DNA from: a virus
Length of the DNA: 41,792 nucleotides
Direction: 5' to 3' (one strand)
Virus record (IMG/VR): IMGVR_UViG_3300009034_000093
Location: 1-41,792 of that record
The position numbers and the translations under genes were made by a program. How positions within the stretch are numbered: the stretch's first letter is position 1; every line of letters starts with the position of its first letter. Below the pieces are notes generated by a model. It made no database searches. It was given only the letters and a program-made list of their open reading frames with translations, and was not told the origin of the DNA. Of this stretch, positions 22,242-29,116 are shown in pieces.

Positions 22242-22690
22242 CAGAATGGCACCGCCTCACCAGCCTGTGAACCATCCGGGGAAACGCCACCTTCCACACG
22301 TTCAAACCCGGCATACGGAATTGAATTCCGCTTCTTCTTTGTGCCACCTTCGGCTTCGTACTCCTCCGTGATGACCGTGATTTTCACTTGCTTGTCCTGA
22401 ATCATGGCCGGTAGCCACTCCGCTTCCTGATCCTGTGTCACGTCCAGCCCAAGGCGCGAAAAGACAAGCTTGACTCGTTTCAACGCCTTGGCAGAAAACA
22501 CAAGGTTGTCAAAGATGTAGCGTCCAGCGTACTCGCCTTCCAAAATCTCATACCGGATCCGCCACATTTCATCATTGGCTTGGGTTGGCTTGGTGTCATC
22601 CACTTCCGCCACCCGTGCAAGATACTCCCCGTCCGGAATCGGTGTGAAGTCTTGCGCATCTTCCACCTTTCCCATGTTGACCTTAGCCAT
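22241..22690 (-). CDS. DUF669-family protein, possible ssDNA-binding or recombination accessory
   Basis: A 149-aa protein beginning MAKVNMGKVEDAQDFTPIPD and continuing GEYLARVAEVDDTKPTQAND, EMWRIRYEILEGEYAGRYIF, the pattern of the DUF669 family often found beside phage recombinase genes. The acidic, Gly/Pro-rich C-terminus (GGVSPDGSQAGEAVPF) resembles the tails of single-strand DNA-binding proteins. ATG 22690 follows GGGGGAAAAGAGCA and overlaps the Sak4-like stop by 8 bp. A role in coating DNA for the recombinase is inference from neighbours. Confidence 0.65.
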   Translation of the reverse strand: MAKVNMGKVEDAQDFTPIPDGEYLARVAEVDDTKPTQANDEMWRIRYEILEGEYAGRYIFDNLVFSAKALKRVKLVFSRLGLDVTQDQEAEWLPAMIQDKQVKITVITEEYEAEGGTKKKRNSIPYAGFERVEGGVSPDGSQAGEAVPF

Positions 22691-23684
22691 TGCTCTTTTC
22701 CCCCTTCGCCTTGGCCGCGGTTTCCAGCTTTTCAAGGATGGTGGCCGCGGCTTCCGCGGTCAACTCATCCACGCTTCCCGCCTCATAAGCGGCAAGACGT
22801 TGCTTTACCAGATCACCGGACAAGCCAAGTGTCTTGATCAACTCGCCAATTCGCTTCTTGACGTTCGCGGAAACCATGTCCACAGGCTTGGACTCCCGCT
22901 TGATGGCATCGGCACCGAAGATTTTCTCGAACATCTTATATTGCATTGGGAAGTCCACACCCTTGGGAAAGACACCCTTGGCGTCTTTGGGTGAACGTTC
23001 CTTCACGCAATTGGCCATGAACTCCCCTTTGGGTCCACGGACCATCCGCAACACCACGTCAAAGAAGTAAGGCATGCTGCGTTCCACATCGAACACTTCA
23101 CCCGCCTTCTTCATCATCTCGCCTTCTTCGTACTTGGTTTTTTCCCGTGCGGTCACAACCACGTTCATGTCAAGGCGGATTAACTTTCGCATCAACTCTT
23201 TCAGTTCCGCCTTAATCACAATCCAGTCCCCCGGTTGAAACTGGTAGAACTCGAATTTGAACCCCGCGGACCGCTTGTTCCGGTTCAGGAAGATTTCCCT
23301 GTACTTGGCTTGCAGGGATTCCCAATAGATGGTGATAGGGTCAATCACCAACGTCCGGAAACTGTGGTTGTTCTTCAAGAGCCAATCCACCGCGGCCATC
23401 ACTTCATCCGCTTCCGTGGCCGGGAATCTCTTGAACTTGAACGCCTTGTCATACAGGCGCGTTCCCCCTTCCATGTCAATCACCGCCACGCCGGGAAACT
23501 GCAATGCCGTGGTGGTCTTCGCTGTGCCGGAATCTCCCCACAGAAACGCCTTCACCCGTTTGGGTGCGGCGGCTGTGTCTTGAAACGGGCATCCGCCTTT
23601 CAGCAAGCTTGCAAGGTTGGCTTTCGGGCCACCCTTGGTGCCGCCTTCCGGCAACGCCACGTCCGTGCTTGGTTTCTCGCTCAT
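22683..23684 (-). CDS. Sak4-like RecA-fold recombinase/ATPase
   Basis: A 333-aa AAA/RecA-like ATPase. Walker A is GDSGTAKT (50-57), preceded by AFLW, and a strand TLVIDPIT (about 104-111) forms Walker B. MDMNVVV-type strands and a Lys-rich tail (KAKGEKSNG) follow. The size, single RecA domain and genome position (nuclease, DUF669 protein, helicase) match phage Sak4 single-strand annealing proteins. ATG 23684 overlaps the upstream TGA (ATGA) and follows GGAGGGAAAAAGAC. It probably pairs and anneals DNA during recombination-dependent replication; the alternative is a generic AAA_24 ATPase. Confidence 0.7.
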   Translation of the reverse strand: MSEKPSTDVALPEGGTKGGPKANLASLLKGGCPFQDTAAAPKRVKAFLWGDSGTAKTTTALQFPGVAVIDMEGGTRLYDKAFKFKRFPATEADEVMAAVDWLLKNNHSFRTLVIDPITIYWESLQAKYREIFLNRNKRSAGFKFEFYQFQPGDWIVIKAELKELMRKLIRLDMNVVVTAREKTKYEEGEMMKKAGEVFDVERSMPYFFDVVLRMVRGPKGEFMANCVKERSPKDAKGVFPKGVDFPMQYKMFEKIFGADAIKRESKPVDMVSANVKKRIGELIKTLGLSGDLVKQRLAAYEAGSVDELTAEAAATILEKLETAAKAKGEKSNG

Positions 23685-24487
23685 GTCTTTTTCCCTCCGT
23701 GAAACATTGATCCACCACGGCAAAGTTCCCACTGATTGCACATCTTGGGACCACACCACCACCCGTTAGGGTTAGGAAAGTCGCAACCTCTCCCAATGTC
23801 TTTGGCGGCAGACTCGATCAGTCCTAGCGCCCATTGGCAATCATCCTTGGTGCGTGTCGTGGGGAATGACTCATACTTCAAAGTTTTGTTCTTGATCACC
23901 GCATCAATCTGTAATCCACCTTCTGGTTCCTTGTAGGAGATACGATAACCCAAGGCGTACCAAGTCAACTGCAAATCCTTGGCAATATCGCCTTCACTTG
24001 GCGTCTTCCCGTATGCCTTCAAATCCCGGATGCGGTTCTCCACATCAATCAAGTCCCATATCCCGGAAAGGTCAAAAGGGAAGGCATTCCCCAAGGAAAC
24101 GCGGAAGTACCTTTCTACAAGCAATGGTTGGATAGTGTGTGCCACCTGTGTGTGAAAGAATTCTGTGATGGCTACACCTTGTGCTTCCAATACCGGACGG
24201 CTTTCATTCTCTTTCAACTTCACGTTCTCAATCTTGAATTTCTCGTTTAGGCGGTCCATGAAGATTGCCACAACGTTCTTCACCGGCATGTCTTCTTTAG
24301 ATTTCACCTTCTGCATGAAGTTCTTGGCCGCGGCCGCGTGCCACGCGCTAGACTGGATCATGGCACCGTTGGCAAATGTTTCCACGCCCTTCACGTGTTC
24401 CAAGTAGTACAGTCGCGGACACTTTAAGAACGTGGACACGGCCGAAAAGCTTAGTGTTGGTTTCGTCTTCTTGTTCTCCTCACTCAT
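23681..24487 (-). CDS. PD-(D/E)XK nuclease, Cas4/AddB-like, with Cys cluster
   Basis: A 268-aa nuclease. The N-terminus has SFSAVSTFLKCPRLYYLEHV, the SxSxxxxFxxCPRxY motif of the PDDEXK_1/AddB family, and WHAAAAKNF follows. The core motif reads FDLSGIWDLIDVENRIRDLK, with the D and the RDLK lysine. LQLTWYALGY is the QLxxY helix. The C-terminus has Cys residues in WWCGPKMCNQWELC that with the N-terminal Cys could hold an Fe-S cluster as in Cas4. ATG 24487 overlaps the previous TGA (TGATG). No CRISPR array or cas1 is present, so this is a phage recombination nuclease, not adaptation. Confidence 0.8.
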   Translation of the reverse strand: MSEENKKTKPTLSFSAVSTFLKCPRLYYLEHVKGVETFANGAMIQSSAWHAAAAKNFMQKVKSKEDMPVKNVVAIFMDRLNEKFKIENVKLKENESRPVLEAQGVAITEFFHTQVAHTIQPLLVERYFRVSLGNAFPFDLSGIWDLIDVENRIRDLKAYGKTPSEGDIAKDLQLTWYALGYRISYKEPEGGLQIDAVIKNKTLKYESFPTTRTKDDCQWALGLIESAAKDIGRGCDFPNPNGWWCGPKMCNQWELCRGGSMFHGGKKT

Positions 24488-24936
24488 CAATTCACCCCCG
24501 TTTCCGGTTGAAGCGTAGCGTGGCTCAATCGTTCAATCATGTCTTCCCAAGACAGGCACAACATGGAACTTACCCCATCCGGGGAAAATTCCATGCCATC
24601 CGGCGCGAACACTTCCAGCTTGGGGTTGGGACAATCCGGATAAGGGGAACGCGGCTCATTGAGCGTTTCCACCGCGCACCCTAGTTCTTTGGCTTTGGCC
24701 AATGCGCGTTGTTTGACGGTCAACGGCATCACGCCACCCCCCACTTCTTCCACAACCAACTTGTCCATCTTGGCGCCACCGGTAACGGCTTTGTTGGCTA
24801 TCTTTGCTTGCGAGATTGCAGACTTGCGCGTGTATGCGTCAATGTCCAAGTTGAACGGAACCGACATGCTCAAGGCGGGTGAAAACACTTCAAACTTCAC
24901 ATGAAACTTCTTCTTGCCTACCTCAGTTTTTGGCAT
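24487..24936 (-). CDS. hypothetical early protein, 149 aa
   Basis: Unknown function. The first half looks like a small globular domain (KKFHVKFEVFSPALSMSVPF, SAISQAKIANKAVTGGAKMD); the second contains CPNPKLEVFAPDG and a WEDMIERLSHATL helix. ATG 24936 has CGGGGGTACGTT as ribosome site, 15 nt after the HTH gene's stop. It is the second gene of the early operon and its stop overlaps the nuclease ATG. Regulation or a host-takeover role is possible, not shown. Confidence 0.55.
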   Translation of the reverse strand: MPKTEVGKKKFHVKFEVFSPALSMSVPFNLDIDAYTRKSAISQAKIANKAVTGGAKMDKLVVEEVGGGVMPLTVKQRALAKAKELGCAVETLNEPRSPYPDCPNPKLEVFAPDGMEFSPDGVSSMLCLSWEDMIERLSHATLQPETGVN

Positions 24937-24951
24937 AACGTACCCCCGTAG

Positions 24952-25140
24952 CTAGTTGGTTTTCAAAATCTTCCGCAGTTTCCCCACTTGATCCGGCGTG
25001 TAGAGATTCATGCGCCGTCCATGGCGAACTTCTTGTTTCGGGTGAATCCCCATGTGGCGGATAAGGTGTTGAAGAAACGCCCGGTCAACTTCGAACGTCC
25101 TGCATACCCTGTCCGTGGTCCAAGCACCCGCGGTCTTCAT
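24952..25140 (-). CDS. small MerR/excisionase-like HTH protein, 62 aa
   Basis: The protein reads as a minimal winged HTH: WTTDRVCRTFEVDRAFLQHL forms the helix-turn-helix, IRHMGIHPKQEVRHGRR a wing, and MNLYTPDQVGKLRKILK the helix typical of MerR or Xis-type proteins. ATG 25140 lies 8 bp after a TATAAT box with no ribosome site, so the mRNA is probably leaderless; a GTG at 25146 would fall inside the promoter. As the first gene of the early operon it could be an autoregulator. There is no integrase nearby, which argues against an excisionase. Confidence 0.65.
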   Translation of the reverse strand: MKTAGAWTTDRVCRTFEVDRAFLQHLIRHMGIHPKQEVRHGRRMNLYTPDQVGKLRKILKTN

Positions 25141-25148
25141 GTGCACAT

Positions 25149-25179
25149 ATTATATGCACATCAAGCACGGCCGTGTCAA
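25149..25179 (-). promoter_or_regulatory. candidate early promoter, leaderless
   Basis: On the minus strand TTGACA (25179-25174) and TATAAT (25154-25149), both perfect sigma70 consensus, are 19 bp apart; that spacing is longer than the usual 17. The ATG of the HTH gene lies only 8 nt downstream, matching a leaderless transcript. The -35 overlaps the palindrome CACGGCCGTG (25166-25175) and ATGTGCACAT (25139-25148) covers the start codon, both plausible operators. Confidence 0.7.
25165..25175. promoter_or_regulatory. palindromic element GCACGGCCGTG, copy 2
   Basis: The same 11 bases as at 3316-3326, here overlapping the end of the -35 hexamer and the spacer of the early promoter. A repressor bound here would block RNA polymerase. 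Shared presence in only the two major non-coding promoter regions is what I see; operator function is inference. Confidence 0.45.
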
Positions 25180-25200
25180 GTCCCCTATCCCCACGGCGCC

Positions 25201-25277
25201 GGGATCCCGGCCGGAAGGATCCCCGCGGGGAAAGTATGATCTAGGTCATGTTCCGGCCGGATCGATCGATCCCGGCC
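25201..25277. other. palindrome-dense intergenic block upstream of the early promoter
   Basis: No gene lies between 25180 and 25282. Perfect palindromes occur at 25201-25208 (GGGATCCC), 25207-25214 (CCGGCCGG), 25221-25230 (CCCCGCGGGG), 25253-25260 (CCGGCCGG) and 25261-25270 (ATCGATCGAT), with an imperfect one at 25236-25249. Larger inverted arms CCGGCCGGAA (25207-25216) and TTCCGGCCGG (25251-25260) could form a cruciform. The hairpin 25255-25277 follows the tail gene stop at 25283 but lacks a U-tract, so it is not a standard terminator. Confidence 0.6.
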
Positions 25278-25282
25278 GAGGA

Positions 25283-26473
25283 CTAGCTGGCGGGTGCCTT
25301 CACCACGATCAAGAACACCGGGGAATCCACTTCCACTTCCTGTACCGTGTCCGGTTGGTCTTCTTCCGATTCCTCAGAATCCCACATGGTGGCCAACCAC
25401 ATGTGCAAGTGGGCGGTGTACCAACCCGGCGCAAACTCGCCGGGAGAAGTGATGTACCGGGCCAACCCGTCATTGGCGTCTTCAATGACACATTCCTTTT
25501 CCGCCAACCCGGTGATCCGCAACGTAACACGGTTGAACCCGCCAAGGTCCACACGCTTTGGCCGGTTCAACTCCTGTAGCACCCACAGCATCTTGAATTC
25601 CGATTCACTAGAGAAGTAGAACAAGACTTGCGGAACGGCAATAGGCAGGTAGGCGTCCCCTTGAGGGAACACCGGCATGCACTCAAGGCCACTCGTTGCC
25701 GCCATGGTGACAAACCCAAGGCGCACACGGGCGCCGGAAACCGATATGAAACCTTGTGCATTGATAGTCAACTTCCCGGCAAATTTGGCAGACCCATACG
25801 GAGTCATGACGCTAACCGCGTCCATGTCCATTTCCCCTTCCACTACGGGGAGAATTTCCAGTGCCGCTATTGCCCACTGTCGGGTTTGATCTAATGTCCA
25901 ACTCATAACCGTAGACACTACCCCGCCGGTTTCAACGGATCCAGCACCAATAATGTTGCTGATTGGCGGTGCGCCTGTGGTCCTATCTTGAAACTGTTGT
26001 ACCTGCCCTGCTCCCACGGTTACAACCACGTTCGTTGGACCTTCCTGAACAGCCAACCCGTCCATGACTTTGTGCTCAACTGTCGTTCCTGGTACGGTTA
26101 CGCTCGGTGTCGTGCTGTTCCCGCTAGCTCCGGAGAAGTTGCGATATGGCGTTGTCTGGTTGATGCCACTCATTCCGGTTGCTGCGACTACGTGCTTGTC
26201 ACTTGCGCTCAGGGTCCATGCGAATGTATTTGATCCGCTTGCCGGATTCTTCAAACCCCAGAACTCAACAACGCCGACAGTCGGATTGGCAATACGCCCA
26301 ATGAATGTCAATGCAACTGCGTTGTATGTGGTCGATGACACGCTAACGGCAGGAGTGTAAAGCTGAAAGCGTGCAAGAAAGAACCGTTCACCATTCGCGT
26401 TGACCGTGTAAGCAAATGAACCGGAAGCGGCATTATAGTCATTTGCTACGGTGGCATCTTCCTGGTAGGCCAT
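25283..26473 (-). CDS. tail fibre or receptor-binding structural protein
   Basis: A 396-aa protein at the distal end of the tail gene cluster. The N-terminal half is Gly/Ser/Thr-rich with repeated beta segments (SFAYTVNANGERFFLARF, TVPGTTVEHKVMDGLAVQEG), as in phage adhesins. The C-terminal part has a segment ARYITSPGEFAPGWYTAHLH resembling BppU-like beta-sandwiches that present receptor-binding domains. It ends in an acidic stretch (WDSEESEEDQPDTVQEVEV). ATG 26473 overlaps the upstream TGA (TGATG), so it is coupled to the preceding fibre gene. Precise ligand unknown; role inferred from position and composition. Confidence 0.55.
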   Translation of the reverse strand: MAYQEDATVANDYNAASGSFAYTVNANGERFFLARFQLYTPAVSVSSTTYNAVALTFIGRIANPTVGVVEFWGLKNPASGSNTFAWTLSASDKHVVAATGMSGINQTTPYRNFSGASGNSTTPSVTVPGTTVEHKVMDGLAVQEGPTNVVVTVGAGQVQQFQDRTTGAPPISNIIGAGSVETGGVVSTVMSWTLDQTRQWAIAALEILPVVEGEMDMDAVSVMTPYGSAKFAGKLTINAQGFISVSGARVRLGFVTMAATSGLECMPVFPQGDAYLPIAVPQVLFYFSSESEFKMLWVLQELNRPKRVDLGGFNRVTLRITGLAEKECVIEDANDGLARYITSPGEFAPGWYTAHLHMWLATMWDSEESEEDQPDTVQEVEVDSPVFLIVVKAPAS

Positions 26474-27240
26474 CAGACCTTTACCATCACGGCGCAAGCC
26501 TCAACGTTCCCGATTGCAGCGGTCACATCGGGGACATGCTGGATGTTCACCGGGCAGGGCGTCGTTCCGTTCGATGTAATGTCAGTGGACCATGACGCGC
26601 CCTCAACGTCAGACAACAAATGGAATACAAAGTCGATGTAGAGTTGACTTACCCACACTGAACCATTGTACTGACAGAAAGTGCCACCAGCGTATGTCGG
26701 GGATGTGTTATCCGCTCCCCATCGTATGTAATTTGAAGAGCTAATGGGGTAGTCACCTTGAAGCACAACTGCGTATTGGGTTACTCCGTCAACGCTATAT
26801 GGAGTCAGCCAGTTCCACCATTCGACTTGCGGTCCCCCAACACCGAGAACGTCAGCAGCGGCCTTGACCTCGCTCGTTGCGTGGACCGTTGAACCCGGCA
26901 ACCCTGAAACTACGTTTCGCAATTCAAGCCATATGTCGCCAACGGGAGAACCTATTTTCCACATCTTAAGAACGGCCCAATCCAAAGCACCGGCGGCGGG
27001 GGTTACGGTTTGAGCAAGCGCCGTGTTGTTGGTGTTGTATCTTAGGTTGCCCTGTATGTTTGCATTCGGAAACGGATAACCATCAAGGTGTTTTTTCTGT
27101 TCGCTTGCCTCAATCACACACTTGCAGCCACCGGGCATTCCTGCCGTGATTATCTTTTTCACCTTCCATGTCTGGTTATCGTAGTAGTAATCGAGCGTAC
27201 ATGCTTCACTCTTATACTTTGTGGTAGCAATGTCCGCCAT
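26473..27240 (-). CDS. tail fibre-like structural protein, 255 aa
   Basis: Rich in Gly, Asn, Thr and Trp with beta-type segments (ALDWAVLKMWKIGSPVGDIW, VDGVTQYAVVLQGDYP, QYNGSVWVSQLYIDFVF). The first 50 residues contain cysteines (EACTL, GGCKCVIEA). The middle resembles carbohydrate-binding beta-sandwiches seen in choice-of-anchor type proteins (GDIWLELRNVVSGLPGS and YAVVLQGD). Likely a distal tail or fibre protein. ATG 27240 overlaps the upstream TAA (TAATG). Its local sequence shows fewer of the CCGGA-type words common elsewhere, which may mark a horizontally acquired module. Confidence 0.55.
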   Translation of the reverse strand: MADIATTKYKSEACTLDYYYDNQTWKVKKIITAGMPGGCKCVIEASEQKKHLDGYPFPNANIQGNLRYNTNNTALAQTVTPAAGALDWAVLKMWKIGSPVGDIWLELRNVVSGLPGSTVHATSEVKAAADVLGVGGPQVEWWNWLTPYSVDGVTQYAVVLQGDYPISSSNYIRWGADNTSPTYAGGTFCQYNGSVWVSQLYIDFVFHLLSDVEGASWSTDITSNGTTPCPVNIQHVPDVTAAIGNVEACAVMVKV

Positions 27241-27638
27241 TAATCAAGTGTGCAGGTTAAATCCCCCGCAAGCACGCGGAAGATATCATCTGTGTCAATC
27301 GTCTTGGCATTGGTCAATGGCCCCCACATGATAGGGTTTCCAGCCCCCGCCGCTGCGTTGTCAAGAATCATGGCATAGTCCACGGTGCCATATGCCGCGG
27401 TAGCCTGTGGAAAGTTGATGTCCACAGTGGTGGTTTTGACGCCACCGGATGACGCGCCAAACGTTGGCGCTTGCCGTGCGTATGCCGTTCCCACGGTGGA
27501 CACTTCCGCGCCACCGGTTCCCGGTTCTCCCGGACTTCCAATCCACAATGCCAACCATGGCGTAGGTTGTGGAAATACCGCACCGCCTAGAACGTGATCA
27601 AGGATTTTGTCTTCTGCGTAGTCGTTGAATCCGGGCAT
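27240..27638 (-). CDS. phage tail fibre protein, small type
   Basis: A 132-aa protein starting MPGFNDYAEDKILDHVLGG, the common opening of small phage tail fibre proteins (YAENKILDHVLGG type), followed by WLALWIGSPGEPGTGG, GTAYARQAPTFGASSGG and YAMILDNAAAGAG, all matching that family's pattern. These are structural proteins at the tail tip. ATG 27638 follows AGGGGGACAAC. Good family resemblance, but the position of the protein in the tail is not known. Confidence 0.75.
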   Translation of the reverse strand: MPGFNDYAEDKILDHVLGGAVFPQPTPWLALWIGSPGEPGTGGAEVSTVGTAYARQAPTFGASSGGVKTTTVDINFPQATAAYGTVDYAMILDNAAAGAGNPIMWGPLTNAKTIDTDDIFRVLAGDLTCTLD

Positions 27639-27647
27639 GTTGTCCCC

Positions 27648-28190
27648 CTAGAAAGTTATTGATACCCCAATCCCATATAGCTCCGGGATCCATGTAGTGG
27701 TGGGGAAGATGACGCGGCCACCAACCCCGATATCCACGCGCCATAACAACACATTGATTTGTCCAACATTCCAATCCGCTTCCAGTTGCTTGCGGAATTC
27801 TCCCACTTTGAACAGCGGTGGAATCAACAGGGATGCACCAACCCGCCCGGTCCATACGCTAGGTGTTGTTGTTTTGGACGTGTGACCTTCGGATGTGGTG
27901 CTATCCTTGCCGGTTTCACTCCGGGTAGTCTTCAACGTGAAGCCACCTTCAATGGTAACGTTGCCATTCTTGTCCACGGTGGCCTTGGCATCCGGATCCG
28001 CCTTCAACGTGCTATCCATGATGACCTTGGTTTCCACCACCTTCTTCACCTTCCATTCCGTCTTCTCAACCACCTTCACCCGTGGTCTTGCCATCCATAG
28101 GGCCAAGAAGACCGCGGCCAACACCCAACCGATCACGGCCACGCGGTTACGCTTCAACCATTTGCGCTTGTCATCTTTCTTCTTTCTCAT
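27648..28190 (-). CDS. membrane-anchored spanin-like protein with outer-membrane-type C-terminus
   Basis: A 180-aa protein. A very basic start (MRKKKDDKRKWLKRNR) is followed by a hydrophobic helix, VAVIGWVLAAVFLALWMA, that fits an inner-membrane anchor. A charged, Thr/Ser/Lys-rich periplasmic-looking middle follows. The last 70 residues have alternating hydrophobic strands and end YGIGVSITF with a terminal Phe, like an outer-membrane strand. A protein linking both membranes next to the endolysin and holin-like genes would be a unimolecular spanin candidate. This is inference; a virion tail component cannot be excluded. Its ATG overlaps the 44-aa gene's stop as ATGA. Confidence 0.5.
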   Translation of the reverse strand: MRKKKDDKRKWLKRNRVAVIGWVLAAVFLALWMARPRVKVVEKTEWKVKKVVETKVIMDSTLKADPDAKATVDKNGNVTIEGGFTLKTTRSETGKDSTTSEGHTSKTTTPSVWTGRVGASLLIPPLFKVGEFRKQLEADWNVGQINVLLWRVDIGVGGRVIFPTTTWIPELYGIGVSITF

Positions 28191-28321
28191 GTCTGTATCC
28201 TCAGACTAACATAGATAGAACGCCAAGGGCGGTGGTCACCTTCTCGCACATGAAAGCTTTCCCTGCCACCGCTGTACAAGGTACACACATCCACGGCAAT
28301 AGTGGCAACCACGCGCCACAT
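28187..28321 (-). CDS. 44-aa protein in the lysis cassette
   Basis: A tiny gene shown by its junctions: the ATG (28321-28319) overlaps the endolysin TGA as TGATG, and its TGA (28189-28187) overlaps the next ATG as ATGA. It encodes MWRVVATIAVDVCTLYSGGR followed by a basic tail (EGDHRPWRSIYVSLRIQT). The hydrophobic start and Cys13 suggest a short signal or lipoprotein-like segment, but VDVC is not a good lipobox. It may be a small lysis accessory; function not shown. Confidence 0.6.
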   Translation of the reverse strand: MWRVVATIAVDVCTLYSGGRESFHVREGDHRPWRSIYVSLRIQT

Positions 28322-28905
28322 CAAGTCTTCACACCACAGCGTGCACGCACCCAACCCGGTAAGTTGGCTTCCTGCGTTTCATCCTTATCACAAATCTCCA
28401 TGTATCGGACACACTGTTGCGAATCCTGCATCTTCAAAATACATGAACCCATATACCGCTTAGATCTCAATGCCGTTTTCAAAATGCGGATGGTCATTGG
28501 TCCAATTTTGCCGTCCACCTTCAAATCCGGCCACCGCTTCCCGCGGTTGTTCAGCTTGTTCAACGCTCTTTGCAGGAATCTTCCCGCCCACCGGGGACCA
28601 CAGTTCACCGCGGTATCAAATGCTTCCGCGGCAATGGCTTGGTGCGGCATGTCTGAACACCGTAAGACATTCCAGAAGTCCCGGCGGTAGATGTTCATAA
28701 CCAATTCAAAGGGAATCTTCCGCATGGGTCCACGATATCCATTGTCCCGTGCCGTCCTGATGGTGATTCCGTAGTTGGTTTTGCCACCCTTGTCCGTCTT
28801 CACATCGGAATATCCGGTGCGTCCGGGAATGGGTTGGCCATTGGATCCAAGGCGGACACCTTCATGTGCTAAAGTTTTGGCTATGGCCGGTTCAAATTTT
28901 GCCAT
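28321..28905 (-). CDS. endolysin, GH108-like muramidase
   Basis: A 194-aa lytic enzyme. The start has TLAHEGVRLG (Glu15, the predicted catalytic acid) and then GYSDVKTDKGGKTNYGIT, the EGG...DPGGxTnyGIT signature of the glycoside hydrolase 108 family that cleaves the peptidoglycan sugar backbone. VDGKIGPMTIRIL matches the peptidoglycan-binding tail motif. There is no signal peptide, so release depends on a holin. It overlaps the holin-like gene by 14 bp and has GGGGGAATAACGATC before the ATG at 28905. Confidence 0.85.
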   Translation of the reverse strand: MAKFEPAIAKTLAHEGVRLGSNGQPIPGRTGYSDVKTDKGGKTNYGITIRTARDNGYRGPMRKIPFELVMNIYRRDFWNVLRCSDMPHQAIAAEAFDTAVNCGPRWAGRFLQRALNKLNNRGKRWPDLKVDGKIGPMTIRILKTALRSKRYMGSCILKMQDSQQCVRYMEICDKDETQEANLPGWVRARCGVKT

Positions 28906-29116
28906 GATCGTTATTCCCCCTTCCGACTTTGATTTGAATATCAGTAAGCTTCTTATCCATGGCGTCTAATTTGTCCCACAACTTCCCAATACCCTTGTCT
29001 TGATCTATTTGGTGTTGTTGAACTACGGCAAGCACAGTGCCATGACGGTAGAACGTTCCAATGACACCCAAGACACCGGCTACAATCAATCCCCACGTTG
29101 GTTCTATCATTTTCAT
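28892..29116 (-). CDS. holin-like small membrane protein, 74 aa
   Basis: Residues about 7-32 (WGLIVAGVLGVIGTFYRHGT and following) form one hydrophobic segment, followed by a charged coiled-coil helix (QDKGIGKLWDKLDAMDKKLT). Size and position just before the endolysin are as expected for a phage holin or antiholin. ATG 29116 overlaps the TGA of the large tail gene as ATGA. Only one membrane span is visible, so pinholin-like behaviour is possible; the role rests on context. Confidence 0.6.
   Translation of the reverse strand: MKMIEPTWGLIVAGVLGVIGTFYRHGTVLAVVQQHQIDQDKGIGKLWDKLDAMDKKLTDIQIKVGRGNNDHGKI

Noticed and set aside
23681-24487. Cas4-like nuclease as part of a CRISPR system
   Set aside because: No Cas1/Cas2 genes, and the only tandem array (9857-10129) has no unique spacers between repeats; the nuclease is better explained as a phage recombination protein.
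24952-25140. HTH protein as an excisionase in an integration module
   Set aside because: No integrase gene and no attachment site pair was seen; a regulator is more likely.
25115-25579. Plus-strand frames in the palindrome-dense block and tail gene
   Set aside because: No ribosome site, composition follows the minus-strand gene in another frame.
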